Shown in pieces: positions 7,861 through 16,803 of a stretch of DNA of 35,087 nucleotides. The DNA comes from UMGS902 sp045538895 (GTDB taxonomy: Bacteria; Bacillota; Clostridia; Oscillospirales; CAG-272). Below the pieces are notes generated by a model. That model was not told the origin of the DNA. It was given only the letters and a program-made list of their open reading frames with translations, and ran no database searches. Made by a program: the position numbers and the translations under genes. Location of the stretch: assembly GCA_045538895.1 (NCBI GenBank), contig JAZQEH010000046.1, positions 1-35,087 of the forward strand. Reading direction: 5' to 3'. Within the stretch, counting starts at the first letter, position 1. Every line of letters starts with the position of its first letter.

Positions 7861-8727
7861 TTAACGTTCTTTTTTAAACCATTCCACGGCGAAGTTGATT
7901 AGTCTCTTTGTTACCTCGCTCGGCTCATACTCTTTAGGCCATGAAATATAAATTGAACGCTGTAGTTTAAAGTCGCTTAGTGGTAGAGAAACAATCCCGT
8001 CCTGCTGCACAGAACGCCATGAAATCTCGGGATAAAAAGCAATTCCAAAGCCACCTTTTACAAATTCGCTGACGGTAGCACGATTTTCACTTTCTGCAAT
8101 AATATCGGGCGAATACTCATTTGCCCCAAAATATGATTGCATCAGCCTATATAGTTTACTTCCGTCAAAAAGTCCGATAACAGGTATTCCCCTTATATCA
8201 TTGAGGTATAGTTCGCTTTTGCTTGCGAGCGGATCGTCTGCTGAAACCGCTACAAGTATTCTCTCTTTGAAAAGCACTCGTGAATGATAATTCTCCTCTT
8301 TTTCGAACGGCTTTGAAGATATAAGAACATCGAAAAAAACATTTCCTTTTGCTCTGTCTGACTGTTTTGAAAATGTAAAATCAATATCGGGATTTTGCCG
8401 TTTGAATTCTGCTATTACAGGGATTGCGGCAGTAGCCCCCTCCAGCATGGAGATACGTATAGAGGCATGCTGTTTCTTTTTGATAAGCTCCTTACCTTTT
8501 TCAAGCTTGTTCAGGGACGCACTTACTTCGTTGAAAAATACTTTCCCCGCTTCGTTTAAAAGAACCTTGTTACCGCTGCGTGTAAAGAGTTTAATGCCAA
8601 GTTCATCCTCAAGCCTTGAAATAGTATGACTCACCGAAGAAGGCGGCACCATATAAAGTGCTGCTACCTTTGAGAAATTTTCCAGAATTGCCGCATCCTT
8701 AAAGTAATTTAGCTGTAAAAGTTCCAT
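7861..8727 (-). CDS. LysR-family transcriptional regulator
   Basis: This 288-residue protein has the classic LysR layout. The N-terminal winged HTH spans residues 1-60 (LQLNYFKDAAILENFSKVAA, then PPSSVSHTISRLEDELGIKL and FTRSGNKVLLNEAG). A linker helix follows, then a substrate-binding co-inducer domain from about residue 90. Length is typical. The ATG at 8727 has GAGGTG at good spacing. It diverges from the beta-helix/M14 peptidase gene at 8843 with only 115 bp between them. Their promoters overlap at the -35 boxes, so binding here would control both directions. The inducer is unknown; a peptide, amino acid or muropeptide product would fit the neighbouring enzymes (inference). Confidence 0.93.
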   Translation of the reverse strand: MELLQLNYFKDAAILENFSKVAALYMVPPSSVSHTISRLEDELGIKLFTRSGNKVLLNEAGKVFFNEVSASLNKLEKGKELIKKKQHASIRISMLEGATAAIPVIAEFKRQNPDIDFTFSKQSDRAKGNVFFDVLISSKPFEKEENYHSRVLFKERILVAVSADDPLASKSELYLNDIRGIPVIGLFDGSKLYRLMQSYFGANEYSPDIIAESENRATVSEFVKGGFGIAFYPEISWRSVQQDGIVSLPLSDFKLQRSIYISWPKEYEPSEVTKRLINFAVEWFKKER

Positions 8728-8760
8728 TTTACACCTCTGCTATGATTTCTATTACATAGT

Positions 8761-8789
8761 ATTATACAATATCGTGTTATTGATTTCAA
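8761..8789 (-). promoter_or_regulatory. SigA-type promoter of the LysR gene
   Basis: On the minus strand TTGAAA (8789-8784) and TATAAT (8766-8761) are separated by 17 bases. The -35 box overlaps by two bases the -35 box of the opposite promoter at 8780. Confidence 0.75.
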
Positions 8790-8808
8790 CACCCTCTTGT
8801 AATAAAAT
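8780..8808 (+). promoter_or_regulatory. SigA-type promoter of the M14 peptidase operon
   Basis: TTGATT (8780-8785) and TAAAAT (8803-8808) have 17-base spacing, 35 bases before the ATG at 8843, which has AGGAGG. The overlap with the LysR promoter suggests mutually exclusive or co-regulated transcription. Confidence 0.75.
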
Positions 8809-8842
8809 ATAATTGTAAACAATATTTATTCAGGAGGACATT

Positions 8843-11800
8843 ATGAAAAAAATCGGCATATTTCTACTTGCTTTTTTACTTACCGCAATTTTGACGGTAA
8901 GTATCATGGCTGAAGACGTTACCGTTTTTGTAGACGGTACGCTTACCGAAACGGGCAACGGCACGCTTGCTACGCCTTACAAGGCGATAAGTACGGCGGT
9001 AAATGCCATTAAGAGCACCGGCGGCACGATAGTGCTTACCGGTAAGACCACTGTAAACGTATTTGCCGTACCTGCGCATACAAAACCGATTACCTATACG
9101 TCGGTTTATGACGGCGTGGATTATGCGGCGACAAACGGTGCATGTCTTTCGCTTGGCGGACGAATGGTGCTTGGCGGCGAATCGACGTTTGAAAACATGA
9201 CTATCGAATGTGCAACCGCTACCACGAGTAATGTCGGCGGTGTGATTTATGCGTACGGCTACAAGACAACCTTTGGAGAGGGTATCACGTGTACAAATCC
9301 CAAAGGAGCTCTCGTTTATCCCTCGCTTTATGCAGGCGGCTACTCAAATAACGGCTCAAGAAACGCAAATCTCACTGTGAAAAGCGGAACGTGGCGCGCA
9401 ATTTTCGGCGGCAACGGCAACGGTGCATTTACAGGTAACAGTACCGTTAACTTTGAGGGTGGCACAGTAAAGCTCTCTCTTGTTGGCGGCAATAATGCCG
9501 TTGGCAACTTTACGGGTAACACAACTATTAATATAAGCGGCGGTAAAGTAGAGAAGAATACCGGCGGTTACGGCGTGGTCGGTTCATCTCTTGGATATTC
9601 TGCGGCACTCACGTTTAACGGTGACATCACAATAAATATTTCAGGCAACCCCACCTTTGAATGTGATATACTCGGCGCTTCAAGAAGCGGTGCCCCCGTG
9701 ACTACAAACGGAGATATCACTATTGATATAAGCGGTGGTACGTTTGCGAGTTGCAACGTCTACGGCGGTGGCTACGGTAATGTCACTACGGGTGAAAAGG
9801 GTATCACCGTAACCGTCAGCGGTGACAGTGCAACATTTACAGGCACTCTTGGCAGCTACACGATTTGCGGCGGTGCGCACAGCGGCACCGTTACGGGAGA
9901 TGTTTCTGTTATTCTTGATGCTGACACAACATACCGTGGCTCAATTCTCGGCGGCGGTTACAGCGGCAATGTCACAGGACATTCTTCTGTTATAATGTAT
10001 AAAGGTACAGTTCCGGTTACTCTTACGGCAGGTTCACGCTCCGGAACTGTCGGCAGTGCATCGGTCGAGATGTACGGCGGCAAAGTCGGATATTTTACAT
10101 CATCATCTTATTTTGGCATCACAGGTAATGGCAGAAACGACACAAGCGGTACTGTTACAGGCAATTCTACAATTTTGCTTGACGGCGGTGACGTTGCGGG
10201 TGCAGTAGAGCTCAACGCAAGCCAAATCGGAAGCGGAAGTGTAACAATAAAGAGCGGTAAAGCGGGAAGCGTTGAGGACAAAGCGGTAATCGACCTTTCG
10301 GGCGGCAAGTCGCTTAGCCTTGGCGGCAACGTTTCGGCATCTTCGCTTATAGGCGGCGGCACTCTTACACTCGGTGCAACAAGTTCTGTTACGGCTGACA
10401 CAATGAGCGGTACGGTTGAATTTGAGATAGAAGGCGAGCCTGCCGCAAATCAAACCTATATTACAGTTCTTGACAAGGAGTCGGATGCGGTTGTAAATTA
10501 CACCGCAAAAGATGACGAAACCCTTGTTCGCGAAGTGGGCGACACCGTTACGTATACTTTAAAGTATGAGGGGCGCTATGATACTACTCGCGTGCGTGTT
10601 TACTATTACAATCCGCACGGTGAAACCGAAACTCAACCTAATATAGTGCTTTATAAAGGCACAGCCAACTCGGATGACCGTGTTAAACTCACACCCCAAA
10701 AAGGGAACGAAAACGGCAAAAACTTTATTGAGGCAGACCTCGCTCCCGGACTTTACTATTACAAGGTTTATTACGGCAACGGTAGCGGCGATTACGAAAC
10801 ACAGTATTTCTATATAACCGGTAAGGATGAAAGCCTTACTTATGAAAAGCCTTATGAGCCTTATAAGGAAAACGGTTATATGGAGCAGTACACTGCAGTT
10901 GCAACCTATCAGATGCTTGAAAAACTGCTCGGTACAAGCGACCTTCCTTATTACGAAAAACTTGACACTCCCGGTATTGCAAAACTCGATGAACCAACTC
11001 GTTCTTACATGACCAACGAAGAACTTTGTGATTATATCGAGGCACTCGATGAAAAGTGCGAATACTTATATGTATTCTATCCGTTTGATGAGTCGCCCGT
11101 ATTCGGAAACAGAACTCCTGTAATGGTATTTACAAAGGATGAAATTCCAAACGGTGCAACCCTTGAAGAAGTTGCTGAAATTGTTCGTGGCGGCGGCGTA
11201 AGAGAAATTATGATGATTACCGGCGGCGTACACGGAAACGAGCCTGCCGGTGCAGAGGGCGTACTCAATTATGGCGTGCTTCTTGCAGGTGAGTACGGTG
11301 ATAACGCACTTGACAGTATAGGTGCGATAGTTCTTATGCCCGCATCCTGTCCCGACAATTTGCAAAGATTCAAGCGTTTGCACGCAAACGGTCACAACTA
11401 CGCAAGAGATATGCTTTCGCTTTACGAGGTTGAGCCGCAGAATTACGTATCTCTCTACGATTTATTCAAGCCTACCGTGACGTGCGACTGTCATGAGGAC
11501 AATAACTACGTAAATTACGATACATCCGACAACTCAGCAGCAGATCTTCAGGACGTTGCTTTTCAGACCATAGGCTCGCCCAATCAGCCACTCCTTGATC
11601 CGTACGGCGTTCTTACCGGTGAAAAACCGATGAGCGAAAGCCGTGCATATAAAATGTTGCCGACTCTTATTGAAAAGACTGCACAAATAGGACTTCGCAG
11701 CGGCATGTATAAGAATTCCTATTTCAGCCCCGCATTTACCTTCTCCTATTCATCTACGAGAGGTTCGTATGCCTTCCTCATTGAAGTAATGCGTATATGG

Positions 11801-12613
11801 AGCGGTAAGGGCAGATATGAGAGAGCGGTTTACGCAATGCAACAGGGTCTCAAGACTCTAACAGACGAGGTTATTGCCACTAACGGCGAAATGGCAAGAG
11901 AGGTTTATGAGTCACGTGAGGCTGCAAAGGTAATTACCTTTGACGAAACAAATATTTTTGCCACAAAGATGTCAAGAAGCGGCAAGAGTGTGATTGTTGA
12001 CGAACTTATATCAGCATATCCCGACGGAACTTATAAAAACTTTGGAACAGAGTCGCACAGTCAGTATGATACAGTTGATTCATACCGTGCACTCCCGACA
12101 GCATATATTCTCCCCGCAGACCTTGAGAATATAGATTCGGTACTTAATCTTCTCGATTTACACGGAATTGAATATGAAAAAATAGCAAACGGTTCAAAAT
12201 TGACACTCCGTAAGTATTCTCTTGGTGATACGGTTTCACTCGGAGAAAGCGAAGAGGTTGTGTTTGAAAACGGCGCATACGCAGTCCTCACCGATACTGC
12301 GGACGTTTATCTTATAGCATTCTTGCTTGAGCCCGACAGTTATCCTCAACCTTCAAATCCTGACGACTACCTCTATAGTGACAATAACATCTATGATATG
12401 GGTTATATTACCGATTCCGATGCATATTACCGTTCCGAAGCAGATTATATGCGTGACATAGTTGCGGATATGGTTTGTGTTGAAGGTGATGTTAACGGTG
12501 ACGGCATATTTAATATGGCAGATGTATTGGCGATGGTTAAAAAGGTAGTTAACGATGAAGATGCCTCACTTATTGATGTGTTGAGATTGCTTAAGAAATT
12601 AGCAGAGGAATAA
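8843..12613 (+). CDS. Secreted beta-helix / M14 zinc carboxypeptidase-like / dockerin protein
   Basis: The 1256-residue protein has a signal peptide (about 1-24, ending MAED). A Gly/Ser/Thr-rich right-handed beta-helix (about 30-540) has repeating ISGG, YGGGYG and GGGYSG turns. A peptidase domain (about 700-1060) carries the M14 metal and catalytic set: H797 and E800 in GVHGNEPAG, N852 and R855 in GHNYARD, the second zinc His H884 in CDCHED, and general base E981 in AFLIEVMR. The C-terminus (about 1212-1256) is a dockerin with one good calcium loop (GDVNGDGIFNMADV); its second half keeps only the helix SLIDVLRLLKKL. M14 enzymes trim C-terminal residues or cleave peptidoglycan stem peptides; the substrate is unknown here. 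The beta-helix probably binds glycan. It is the first gene after a clear promoter, and the serine hydrolase follows one base after its stop. Confidence 0.88.
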   Translation: MKKIGIFLLAFLLTAILTVSIMAEDVTVFVDGTLTETGNGTLATPYKAISTAVNAIKSTGGTIVLTGKTTVNVFAVPAHTKPITYTSVYDGVDYAATNGACLSLGGRMVLGGESTFENMTIECATATTSNVGGVIYAYGYKTTFGEGITCTNPKGALVYPSLYAGGYSNNGSRNANLTVKSGTWRAIFGGNGNGAFTGNSTVNFEGGTVKLSLVGGNNAVGNFTGNTTINISGGKVEKNTGGYGVVGSSLGYSAALTFNGDITINISGNPTFECDILGASRSGAPVTTNGDITIDISGGTFASCNVYGGGYGNVTTGEKGITVTVSGDSATFTGTLGSYTICGGAHSGTVTGDVSVILDADTTYRGSILGGGYSGNVTGHSSVIMYKGTVPVTLTAGSRSGTVGSASVEMYGGKVGYFTSSSYFGITGNGRNDTSGTVTGNSTILLDGGDVAGAVELNASQIGSGSVTIKSGKAGSVEDKAVIDLSGGKSLSLGGNVSASSLIGGGTLTLGATSSVTADTMSGTVEFEIEGEPAANQTYITVLDKESDAVVNYTAKDDETLVREVGDTVTYTLKYEGRYDTTRVRVYYYNPHGETETQPNIVLYKGTANSDDRVKLTPQKGNENGKNFIEADLAPGLYYYKVYYGNGSGDYETQYFYITGKDESLTYEKPYEPYKENGYMEQYTAVATYQMLEKLLGTSDLPYYEKLDTPGIAKLDEPTRSYMTNEELCDYIEALDEKCEYLYVFYPFDESPVFGNRTPVMVFTKDEIPNGATLEEVAEIVRGGGVREIMMITGGVHGNEPAGAEGVLNYGVLLAGEYGDNALDSIGAIVLMPASCPDNLQRFKRLHANGHNYARDMLSLYEVEPQNYVSLYDLFKPTVTCDCHEDNNYVNYDTSDNSAADLQDVAFQTIGSPNQPLLDPYGVLTGEKPMSESRAYKMLPTLIEKTAQIGLRSGMYKNSYFSPAFTFSYSSTRGSYAFLIEVMRIWSGKGRYERAVYAMQQGLKTLTDEVIATNGEMAREVYESREAAKVITFDETNIFATKMSRSGKSVIVDELISAYPDGTYKNFGTESHSQYDTVDSYRALPTAYILPADLENIDSVLNLLDLHGIEYEKIANGSKLTLRKYSLGDTVSLGESEEVVFENGAYAVLTDTADVYLIAFLLEPDSYPQPSNPDDYLYSDNNIYDMGYITDSDAYYRSEADYMRDIVADMVCVEGDVNGDGIFNMADVLAMVKKVVNDEDASLIDVLRLLKKLAEE

Positions 12614-12614
12614 A

Positions 12615-13667
12615 ATGAACAACGGAATTCGCAATCGCGATATGACAAAAACAAAAGAATTTGTAAATGACTTTGTAGCTGCAGAAAGGGCAGGCGATGT
12701 TGCAATTGCTATCGGCGACAGAGAGGGGGAAGCATGCCGCTTCTTCCACTCAAGCCGTGGCGATATTTTAAACGGCAAAACGCTCTGCGACATGATGTCA
12801 GTGTCCAAGGTTCTTGTTACTACCCCTCTTTTTCATATGGCGATGGATGAAAAACTCATCTCTCCGCATGACACTCTCGGAAAGTTTTTTCCGTATGCTC
12901 CAAGCGACAAAAAGGATATTCCGCTATGGATGCTTTTATCACATCAAAGCGGAATGGGTAAACTTGTTTTTCCTGATTTCTTCGGTCCTGACAGGCGTGA
13001 AGAGGCGATACGTTTTCAGCTTTCCACACCTCTACAGTTTGAACCGGGGACTAACTATCTCTATTCGTGCAGCGGTTTTATCCTACTCGGGTTTATTCTT
13101 GAAAAGGTGTATAACAAGCCGCTTGACCGACTTTTTGATGACCGCATAGCACGACCTCTCGGAATGAAAAATACTTCGTTTAATCCAGGTGAAGACGATA
13201 ACATTATAAGATGCACTCGCAAGGCGTACGACGGTGCAAACAAATGTTCGGACGACAACAATCATCGTCTGTACGGTGTCAGCGGTAATGCAGGTATATT
13301 CTCCTGCATAGACGATATGACGCTTTTTGGCCGTTCACTACTGAACCGTCATGCTGGGTTGATAAGTGAGGAAATCTTTTCCGAAAGTATCAAAGATCTT
13401 TGTCCCTACACCTTTGGTAGAGCACTTGGATACGTATATGTAGATGAACGCTATGAGCAAGGCGGCGGACTTTACTCAAACGGTACGGTAGGTCACACAG
13501 GCTTTTCGGGCACAGAGTGCTTTGCCGACTTTGAAAAAGATATGTATGTAGTATCTCTGTCAAACACTGCATACTATGCCGTAAAAAACGGCAAAGGTTG
13601 TATGACAGAGGTTGAAGAATTCCGAAAAGGCTTGCACAAAGCCATGAAAGAGGATTTGGGATATTAA
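12615..13667 (+). CDS. Beta-lactamase-family serine hydrolase (class C / esterase-like)
   Basis: This 350-residue protein has the beta-lactamase/D-alanyl-D-alanine carboxypeptidase fold signature. S62-V-S-K65 is the nucleophile motif, Y150-S-C is in the position of the YxN box, and H294-T-G is in the position of the KTG box. HTG is common in class C-like esterases and peptidases of this family, while Cys in place of Asn in the second box is unusual. No signal peptide is seen, so it is probably cytoplasmic. The ATG lies one base after the M14 peptidase stop with GAGGAA upstream, so the two are co-translated. A strong terminator follows. Possible substrates are D-amino-acid peptides or esters; a role as an antibiotic-resistance enzyme is not supported. 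Confidence 0.88.
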   Translation: MNNGIRNRDMTKTKEFVNDFVAAERAGDVAIAIGDREGEACRFFHSSRGDILNGKTLCDMMSVSKVLVTTPLFHMAMDEKLISPHDTLGKFFPYAPSDKKDIPLWMLLSHQSGMGKLVFPDFFGPDRREEAIRFQLSTPLQFEPGTNYLYSCSGFILLGFILEKVYNKPLDRLFDDRIARPLGMKNTSFNPGEDDNIIRCTRKAYDGANKCSDDNNHRLYGVSGNAGIFSCIDDMTLFGRSLLNRHAGLISEEIFSESIKDLCPYTFGRALGYVYVDERYEQGGGLYSNGTVGHTGFSGTECFADFEKDMYVVSLSNTAYYAVKNGKGCMTEVEEFRKGLHKAMKEDLGY

Positions 13668-13707
13668 AAGGCACACCATTTAAAAAGCAACAAATTCAAT
13701 TCATGAG

Positions 13708-13751
13708 AAAAAACATAACAGCCCTAAAAATAAGGGGCTGTTATGTTTTTT
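13708..13751 (+). terminator. Terminator of the M14 peptidase/serine hydrolase operon
   Basis: A 17-bp perfect inverted repeat (AAAAAACATAACAGCCC and its complement, 13708-13724 and 13735-13751) closes a 10-base loop and ends in TTTTTT. It starts 41 bases after the stop. Confidence 0.88.
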
Positions 13752-13782
13752 GCAACCATAAATTATTGTGTGTTTTCCTTAC

Positions 13783-13806
13783 ACTCGGTAGAGCGCAAGA
13801 CTGTTA
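13783..13806 (+). pseudogene. 5'-half tRNA-Asn relic ending at the anticodon loop
   Basis: ACTCGGTAGAGCGCAAGACT followed by GTTA agrees at about 22 of 24 positions with the D-loop to anticodon-loop part of a typical bacterial tRNA-Asn (recalled consensus, not aligned by software). Similarity stops abruptly after GACTGTTA: the next bases cannot rebuild the anticodon stem and no T-arm follows. The 5' acceptor strand is also missing or scrambled. It lies between two terminators, in the gap between convergent genes. Confidence 0.65.
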
Positions 13807-13841
13807 CACTTGGGGAAAGTTTGTTGTAATATAGAATAGCA

Positions 13842-13867
13842 AAAAGCCTCTCGTTTGAGAGGCTTTT
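13842..13867 (-). terminator. Terminator of the epimerase operon (possibly bidirectional)
   Basis: AAAAGCCTCTC/GAGAGGCTTTT is an 11-bp perfect stem with a GTTT loop, 16 bases beyond the minus-strand stop at 13884. Read on the minus strand the right arm is followed by further Ts. Confidence 0.85.
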
Positions 13868-13883
13868 GTTATGCTGAGATTCT

Positions 13884-14750
13884 TTATTTAAATCTAAACA
13901 CGGTAACGTGGTGATAGTCTTTTTGCGGTTCTACTATCGAAATCCCTTTTTCAATACTGTCATTATCAAACTGTGGTTCAAAACAGATCCCGTGGTTTGA
14001 AAAAACACGCAAACAAGGAAGTGAGGAAAGCACACTTATTTCGCAGTTTTCGCCTCGGCATACCGCCGTAACTTTAAGCGGGACGCCTTCAAATCGCTCC
14101 TTTACTTTTGGTATTATATTAAAATTACAGTCATAGCCGCAAGGGAGTTCCTTTTCTGTCCTAAAATCCTTGTCTGTGCCTTCAACCGGTATATGCTTTT
14201 CGCTATACGTATCTGCAAACACGGAAAGCTTATGGTGGCCGCCGAGGTTAAAGCAAGAGTGATTTGTCATATTGCAAAACACTTTTGAAAAAGGTGCATA
14301 ATATTTATAATCAATGATAAGTGAGCGCCCCTTCAGTATATAACTTACAGACACCTGTATTCTGCCGGGGCATCCGTCTTCACCGTCAGGAGAAATATGT
14401 CCGCAGGTAATAGACGGATACCCATCATGTGTTATACCGTCCTCAATATACCAATACTTTTTGTCAAATCTGTCGCTGGGAATACAGGTTGCGTCTTCAA
14501 AAATGATATTTTCCTTGCTTTTCCAGTTTGCAAAACGGCCGACAATAGCGCCGAGAGGCTCTTCGCAAGCAAGATATTCTTCAAGTGTAGCATATCCTTT
14601 TACAATGTCCGTGCCGTTATAGGTGCATTTTTGCAAAATGGCACCGTAATCAAGCACGCTGATGCTGAGCACACCATTTGATACTGTATGCGAGTATATC
14701 TCCTCGCCGCCGGGAAGCCTGCCCATATATTCTTTTTTATATCCGTTCAT
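13884..14750 (-). CDS. Aldose 1-epimerase (mutarotase) family protein
   Basis: This protein of about 288 residues belongs to the galactose mutarotase superfamily, which interconverts alpha and beta anomers of free sugars in the cytoplasm. Visible family elements in order are VLDYGAILQ, GAIVGRFANWK, SPDGEDGCPG, NHSCFNLGG (the family's catalytic His) and HGICFEPQFDNDS (the catalytic Glu region). The usual LHGG motif after the GRxAN box is not seen, so substrate choice may differ from galactose. A start four codons upstream (14762) is possible, but the GGAG that would serve as ribosome site lies inside it, at good distance from the ATG at 14750, which I prefer. It follows the putative glycosidase on the same strand and is probably in one operon with it. 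Confidence 0.85.
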   Translation of the reverse strand: MNGYKKEYMGRLPGGEEIYSHTVSNGVLSISVLDYGAILQKCTYNGTDIVKGYATLEEYLACEEPLGAIVGRFANWKSKENIIFEDATCIPSDRFDKKYWYIEDGITHDGYPSITCGHISPDGEDGCPGRIQVSVSYILKGRSLIIDYKYYAPFSKVFCNMTNHSCFNLGGHHKLSVFADTYSEKHIPVEGTDKDFRTEKELPCGYDCNFNIIPKVKERFEGVPLKVTAVCRGENCEISVLSSLPCLRVFSNHGICFEPQFDNDSIEKGISIVEPQKDYHHVTVFRFK

Positions 14751-14765
14751 AATAATCTCCATTCA

Positions 14766-14907
14766 GCCGCCAAGCGGCGGCACAAAACTATAAAGGAAAT
14801 CCTCGGTACCGCACAACGTGCGGCAAAATGAGTTAGAGGCTCATTTTGCGAGGAGTCCAGGCGTGAAACAATCTATGCCAAACACTCTGCAAATTAAACT
14901 TTCACGC
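14766..14907. repeat. Cluster of inverted repeats between epimerase and glycosidase genes
   Basis: Four hairpins stand in 142 bp: GCCGCC/GGCGGC (14766-14781), CCGCAC/GTGCGG (14809-14823), a perfect 10-bp stem GCAAAATGAG/CTCATTTTGC (14823-14849) and GCGTGAAA/TTTCACGC (14861-14868 with 14900-14907). None has a T-run on the minus strand. They lie between two co-directional minus-strand genes, so they may stabilise the upstream mRNA or partially terminate it. Confidence 0.5.
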
Positions 14908-14913
14908 TGCACC

Positions 14914-16671
14914 TCATTTATAAGACTTCGTTATTTTGCTTCCGTCAGGCTTTGTCACTTCATAATAAAGCTTTTCGTAGTCAACGTTTACAACCGTACC
15001 ATCCGAATAGGTGGTGCGATAAAGTGTATCCGAAAGTTTTTCGTGATTCTCCATAAACTCATACTGAAGATACTGCAAGGTCTCATATTCATCATATGCA
15101 CACTTAAGATAGCCTATCGCATCGTCAAGATCCTCTTCTGTGCGCGTATACATATCGACCTTTCCCATCCAGTCGCGACCGGGGCCGAATTTTGAATTGA
15201 AATACATAAGCGGTCTTGAGCCGTATTCTATGAAAGTAAGTTGATGCTTTGGTTCCTTCATTGTATAGTTTACGGTGTCCGAAGTTGCATTTGACATGAC
15301 TATACCGTGATAAACAAGTTGCCAGAAAGGCACTCCCTCATCGAAAAGCGGATTGTACTGAGTGCAGTTTTTTGTGTGGATTCCCGTATACAAAATGGCA
15401 TCAACGTCCGCATTCATATAGTCCATATACCCCTCGGACTGGTAACCGCCGAAAAGCGATGTTGCAAGTTGTGCTATTTTGCGATAATACTCCTGCGTTT
15501 GCTTGCGTGAAACGGGGTGGTTGGGATCTTTGCATTTATCTGGGATATATGCAGTGAGCTCGTCAATGTAGAAAACACCGCTAAAGCCGAAACTACGCAC
15601 TATAGGGAGGTCGTCCTTGGCATAACGCTCATACGCGCGGCGCGGACACACTGCATAAGGCTCTCCACCGTTAAGACCGTTTCTCTTATATATATCACGC
15701 ACAAAATGATAATACTCACCTTTTTCATTTCTGCGTTTGGCAAGGTCATTTATATCAAAATTGTTTGCTATCTCATATGCACCGACACTGACTGTGTGGG
15801 CAACTATCTGATACCCCATTCTCTGTGCGCGTGCAATAAAGCGTTTGAGTGCCGTATCTCCGCCGAATCTCGGATCTGAAGGATACTGCTGAGGAAAACG
15901 TCCGTCATGGCCGCCCATTCCCCAACCGACAAGGCAGATTTCCGCTTTATCAATGCCGTTTGCCTTTAGCTTGTCTATAAGTTTTTCAAGCATTTCCACG
16001 GTACAAGTCACGTGAAGCGGGGGCTCGTTTTTTAAGGTCTGGTGTCTGACAAGTGTCGGGATAGGCTTCCAACCCATGCGAATACGTATTTCCATGGCCT
16101 CGGATGCTCGGCGAAGAGGTTCGCGCTCAAGCATTCTTTCTTTTAAAGGGCGGCATCCTTTTACTTCCATCTGATACTTGCGATAGACCTTTGCCATATC
16201 CGAATATGTCGCATTCGGCATGCGGTAAAAATAAACAGTTATATCCTCTTCCGGCTCGTCCCCCTCAAGTTCAAAGCGCGGCTTAATGGTGTAGATGTTG
16301 TTTTCTACCTTTACTTCAAAGCGTGCATCGGCAGCCTGCCCCTCAATGCGGACAAATACTCCGTTTTCGTGCTCGCAAAGTCCGCATACGGGTGTAGCGG
16401 AAAGCCATGAGAGAAACGTTATATTGTCACGCTCAATGAACTGTGTAGTGGTAAATCCGCAAGTAAAGTTGGTAGGATATAGGAAATATCCCTTTTCTCC
16501 TGCCTTAGCTTTCAACCAGTCGTTTTCAACAACGACAGTGTTGTATGTGTGATTTTCAAGCATTCTTTTTGTTATAATCAGTTTTGTTACGTTCCCGTAG
16601 TCTTCTATAGCAAAAGGCACTGTACTTTTGGTACCGCTCATTCCTATGCCATAAACACTAAAACTATTCAC
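14914..16671 (-). CDS. Putative cytoplasmic glycoside hydrolase (DUF5696-like)
   Basis: The 585-residue protein has no signal peptide. An N-terminal beta-rich domain (about 1-190) resembles the leading domain of large retaining glycosidases. A TIM-barrel-like region follows (about 200-520), with strands LVGWGMGGHDGRFPQQYPSD, GYQIVAHTVSVGAY and GVFYIDELTAY. The D-E in FYIDELTAY is a candidate catalytic site. The overall look, including SLFGGYQSEGYMDYMNADVD, recalls DUF5696 proteins of gut Clostridia and distantly GH101-type enzymes; this is recollection, not an alignment. Translation starts at GTG (16671) with AAGGAG upstream. It diverges from an AraC regulator and precedes the epimerase on its strand, so an imported oligosaccharide is the likely substrate. 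Confidence 0.65.
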   Translation of the reverse strand: MNSFSVYGIGMSGTKSTVPFAIEDYGNVTKLIITKRMLENHTYNTVVVENDWLKAKAGEKGYFLYPTNFTCGFTTTQFIERDNITFLSWLSATPVCGLCEHENGVFVRIEGQAADARFEVKVENNIYTIKPRFELEGDEPEEDITVYFYRMPNATYSDMAKVYRKYQMEVKGCRPLKERMLEREPLRRASEAMEIRIRMGWKPIPTLVRHQTLKNEPPLHVTCTVEMLEKLIDKLKANGIDKAEICLVGWGMGGHDGRFPQQYPSDPRFGGDTALKRFIARAQRMGYQIVAHTVSVGAYEIANNFDINDLAKRRNEKGEYYHFVRDIYKRNGLNGGEPYAVCPRRAYERYAKDDLPIVRSFGFSGVFYIDELTAYIPDKCKDPNHPVSRKQTQEYYRKIAQLATSLFGGYQSEGYMDYMNADVDAILYTGIHTKNCTQYNPLFDEGVPFWQLVYHGIVMSNATSDTVNYTMKEPKHQLTFIEYGSRPLMYFNSKFGPGRDWMGKVDMYTRTEEDLDDAIGYLKCAYDEYETLQYLQYEFMENHEKLSDTLYRTTYSDGTVVNVDYEKLYYEVTKPDGSKITKSYK

Positions 16672-16803
16672 AATAAGTCACTCCTTATATATTTTTGCTT
16701 TGATTTTAACACTATAGTAATAATTGAATCAATGAATTTTTCGACACATATACTGGATTTTTCGCTTGCGTTTTGTTAAAATAAATATAAGAGGTGACTG
16801 TAT

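Noticed and set aside
9340..10453. CRISPR array or DNA-level tandem repeat in the Gly-rich part of the M14 protein
   Set aside because: The periodic GGCGGC/AGCGGT words are codons for beta-helix turns; spacing varies and there are no identical repeats with unique spacers.
12615..13667. Antibiotic-resistance beta-lactamase
   Set aside because: It has the fold motifs, but no signal peptide, an HTG instead of KTG and a YSC instead of YxN; the family is mostly esterases and peptidases.
14818..15195. 125-codon plus-strand frame
   Set aside because: Antisense to the putative glycosidase and begins within a hairpin cluster, with no ribosome site.
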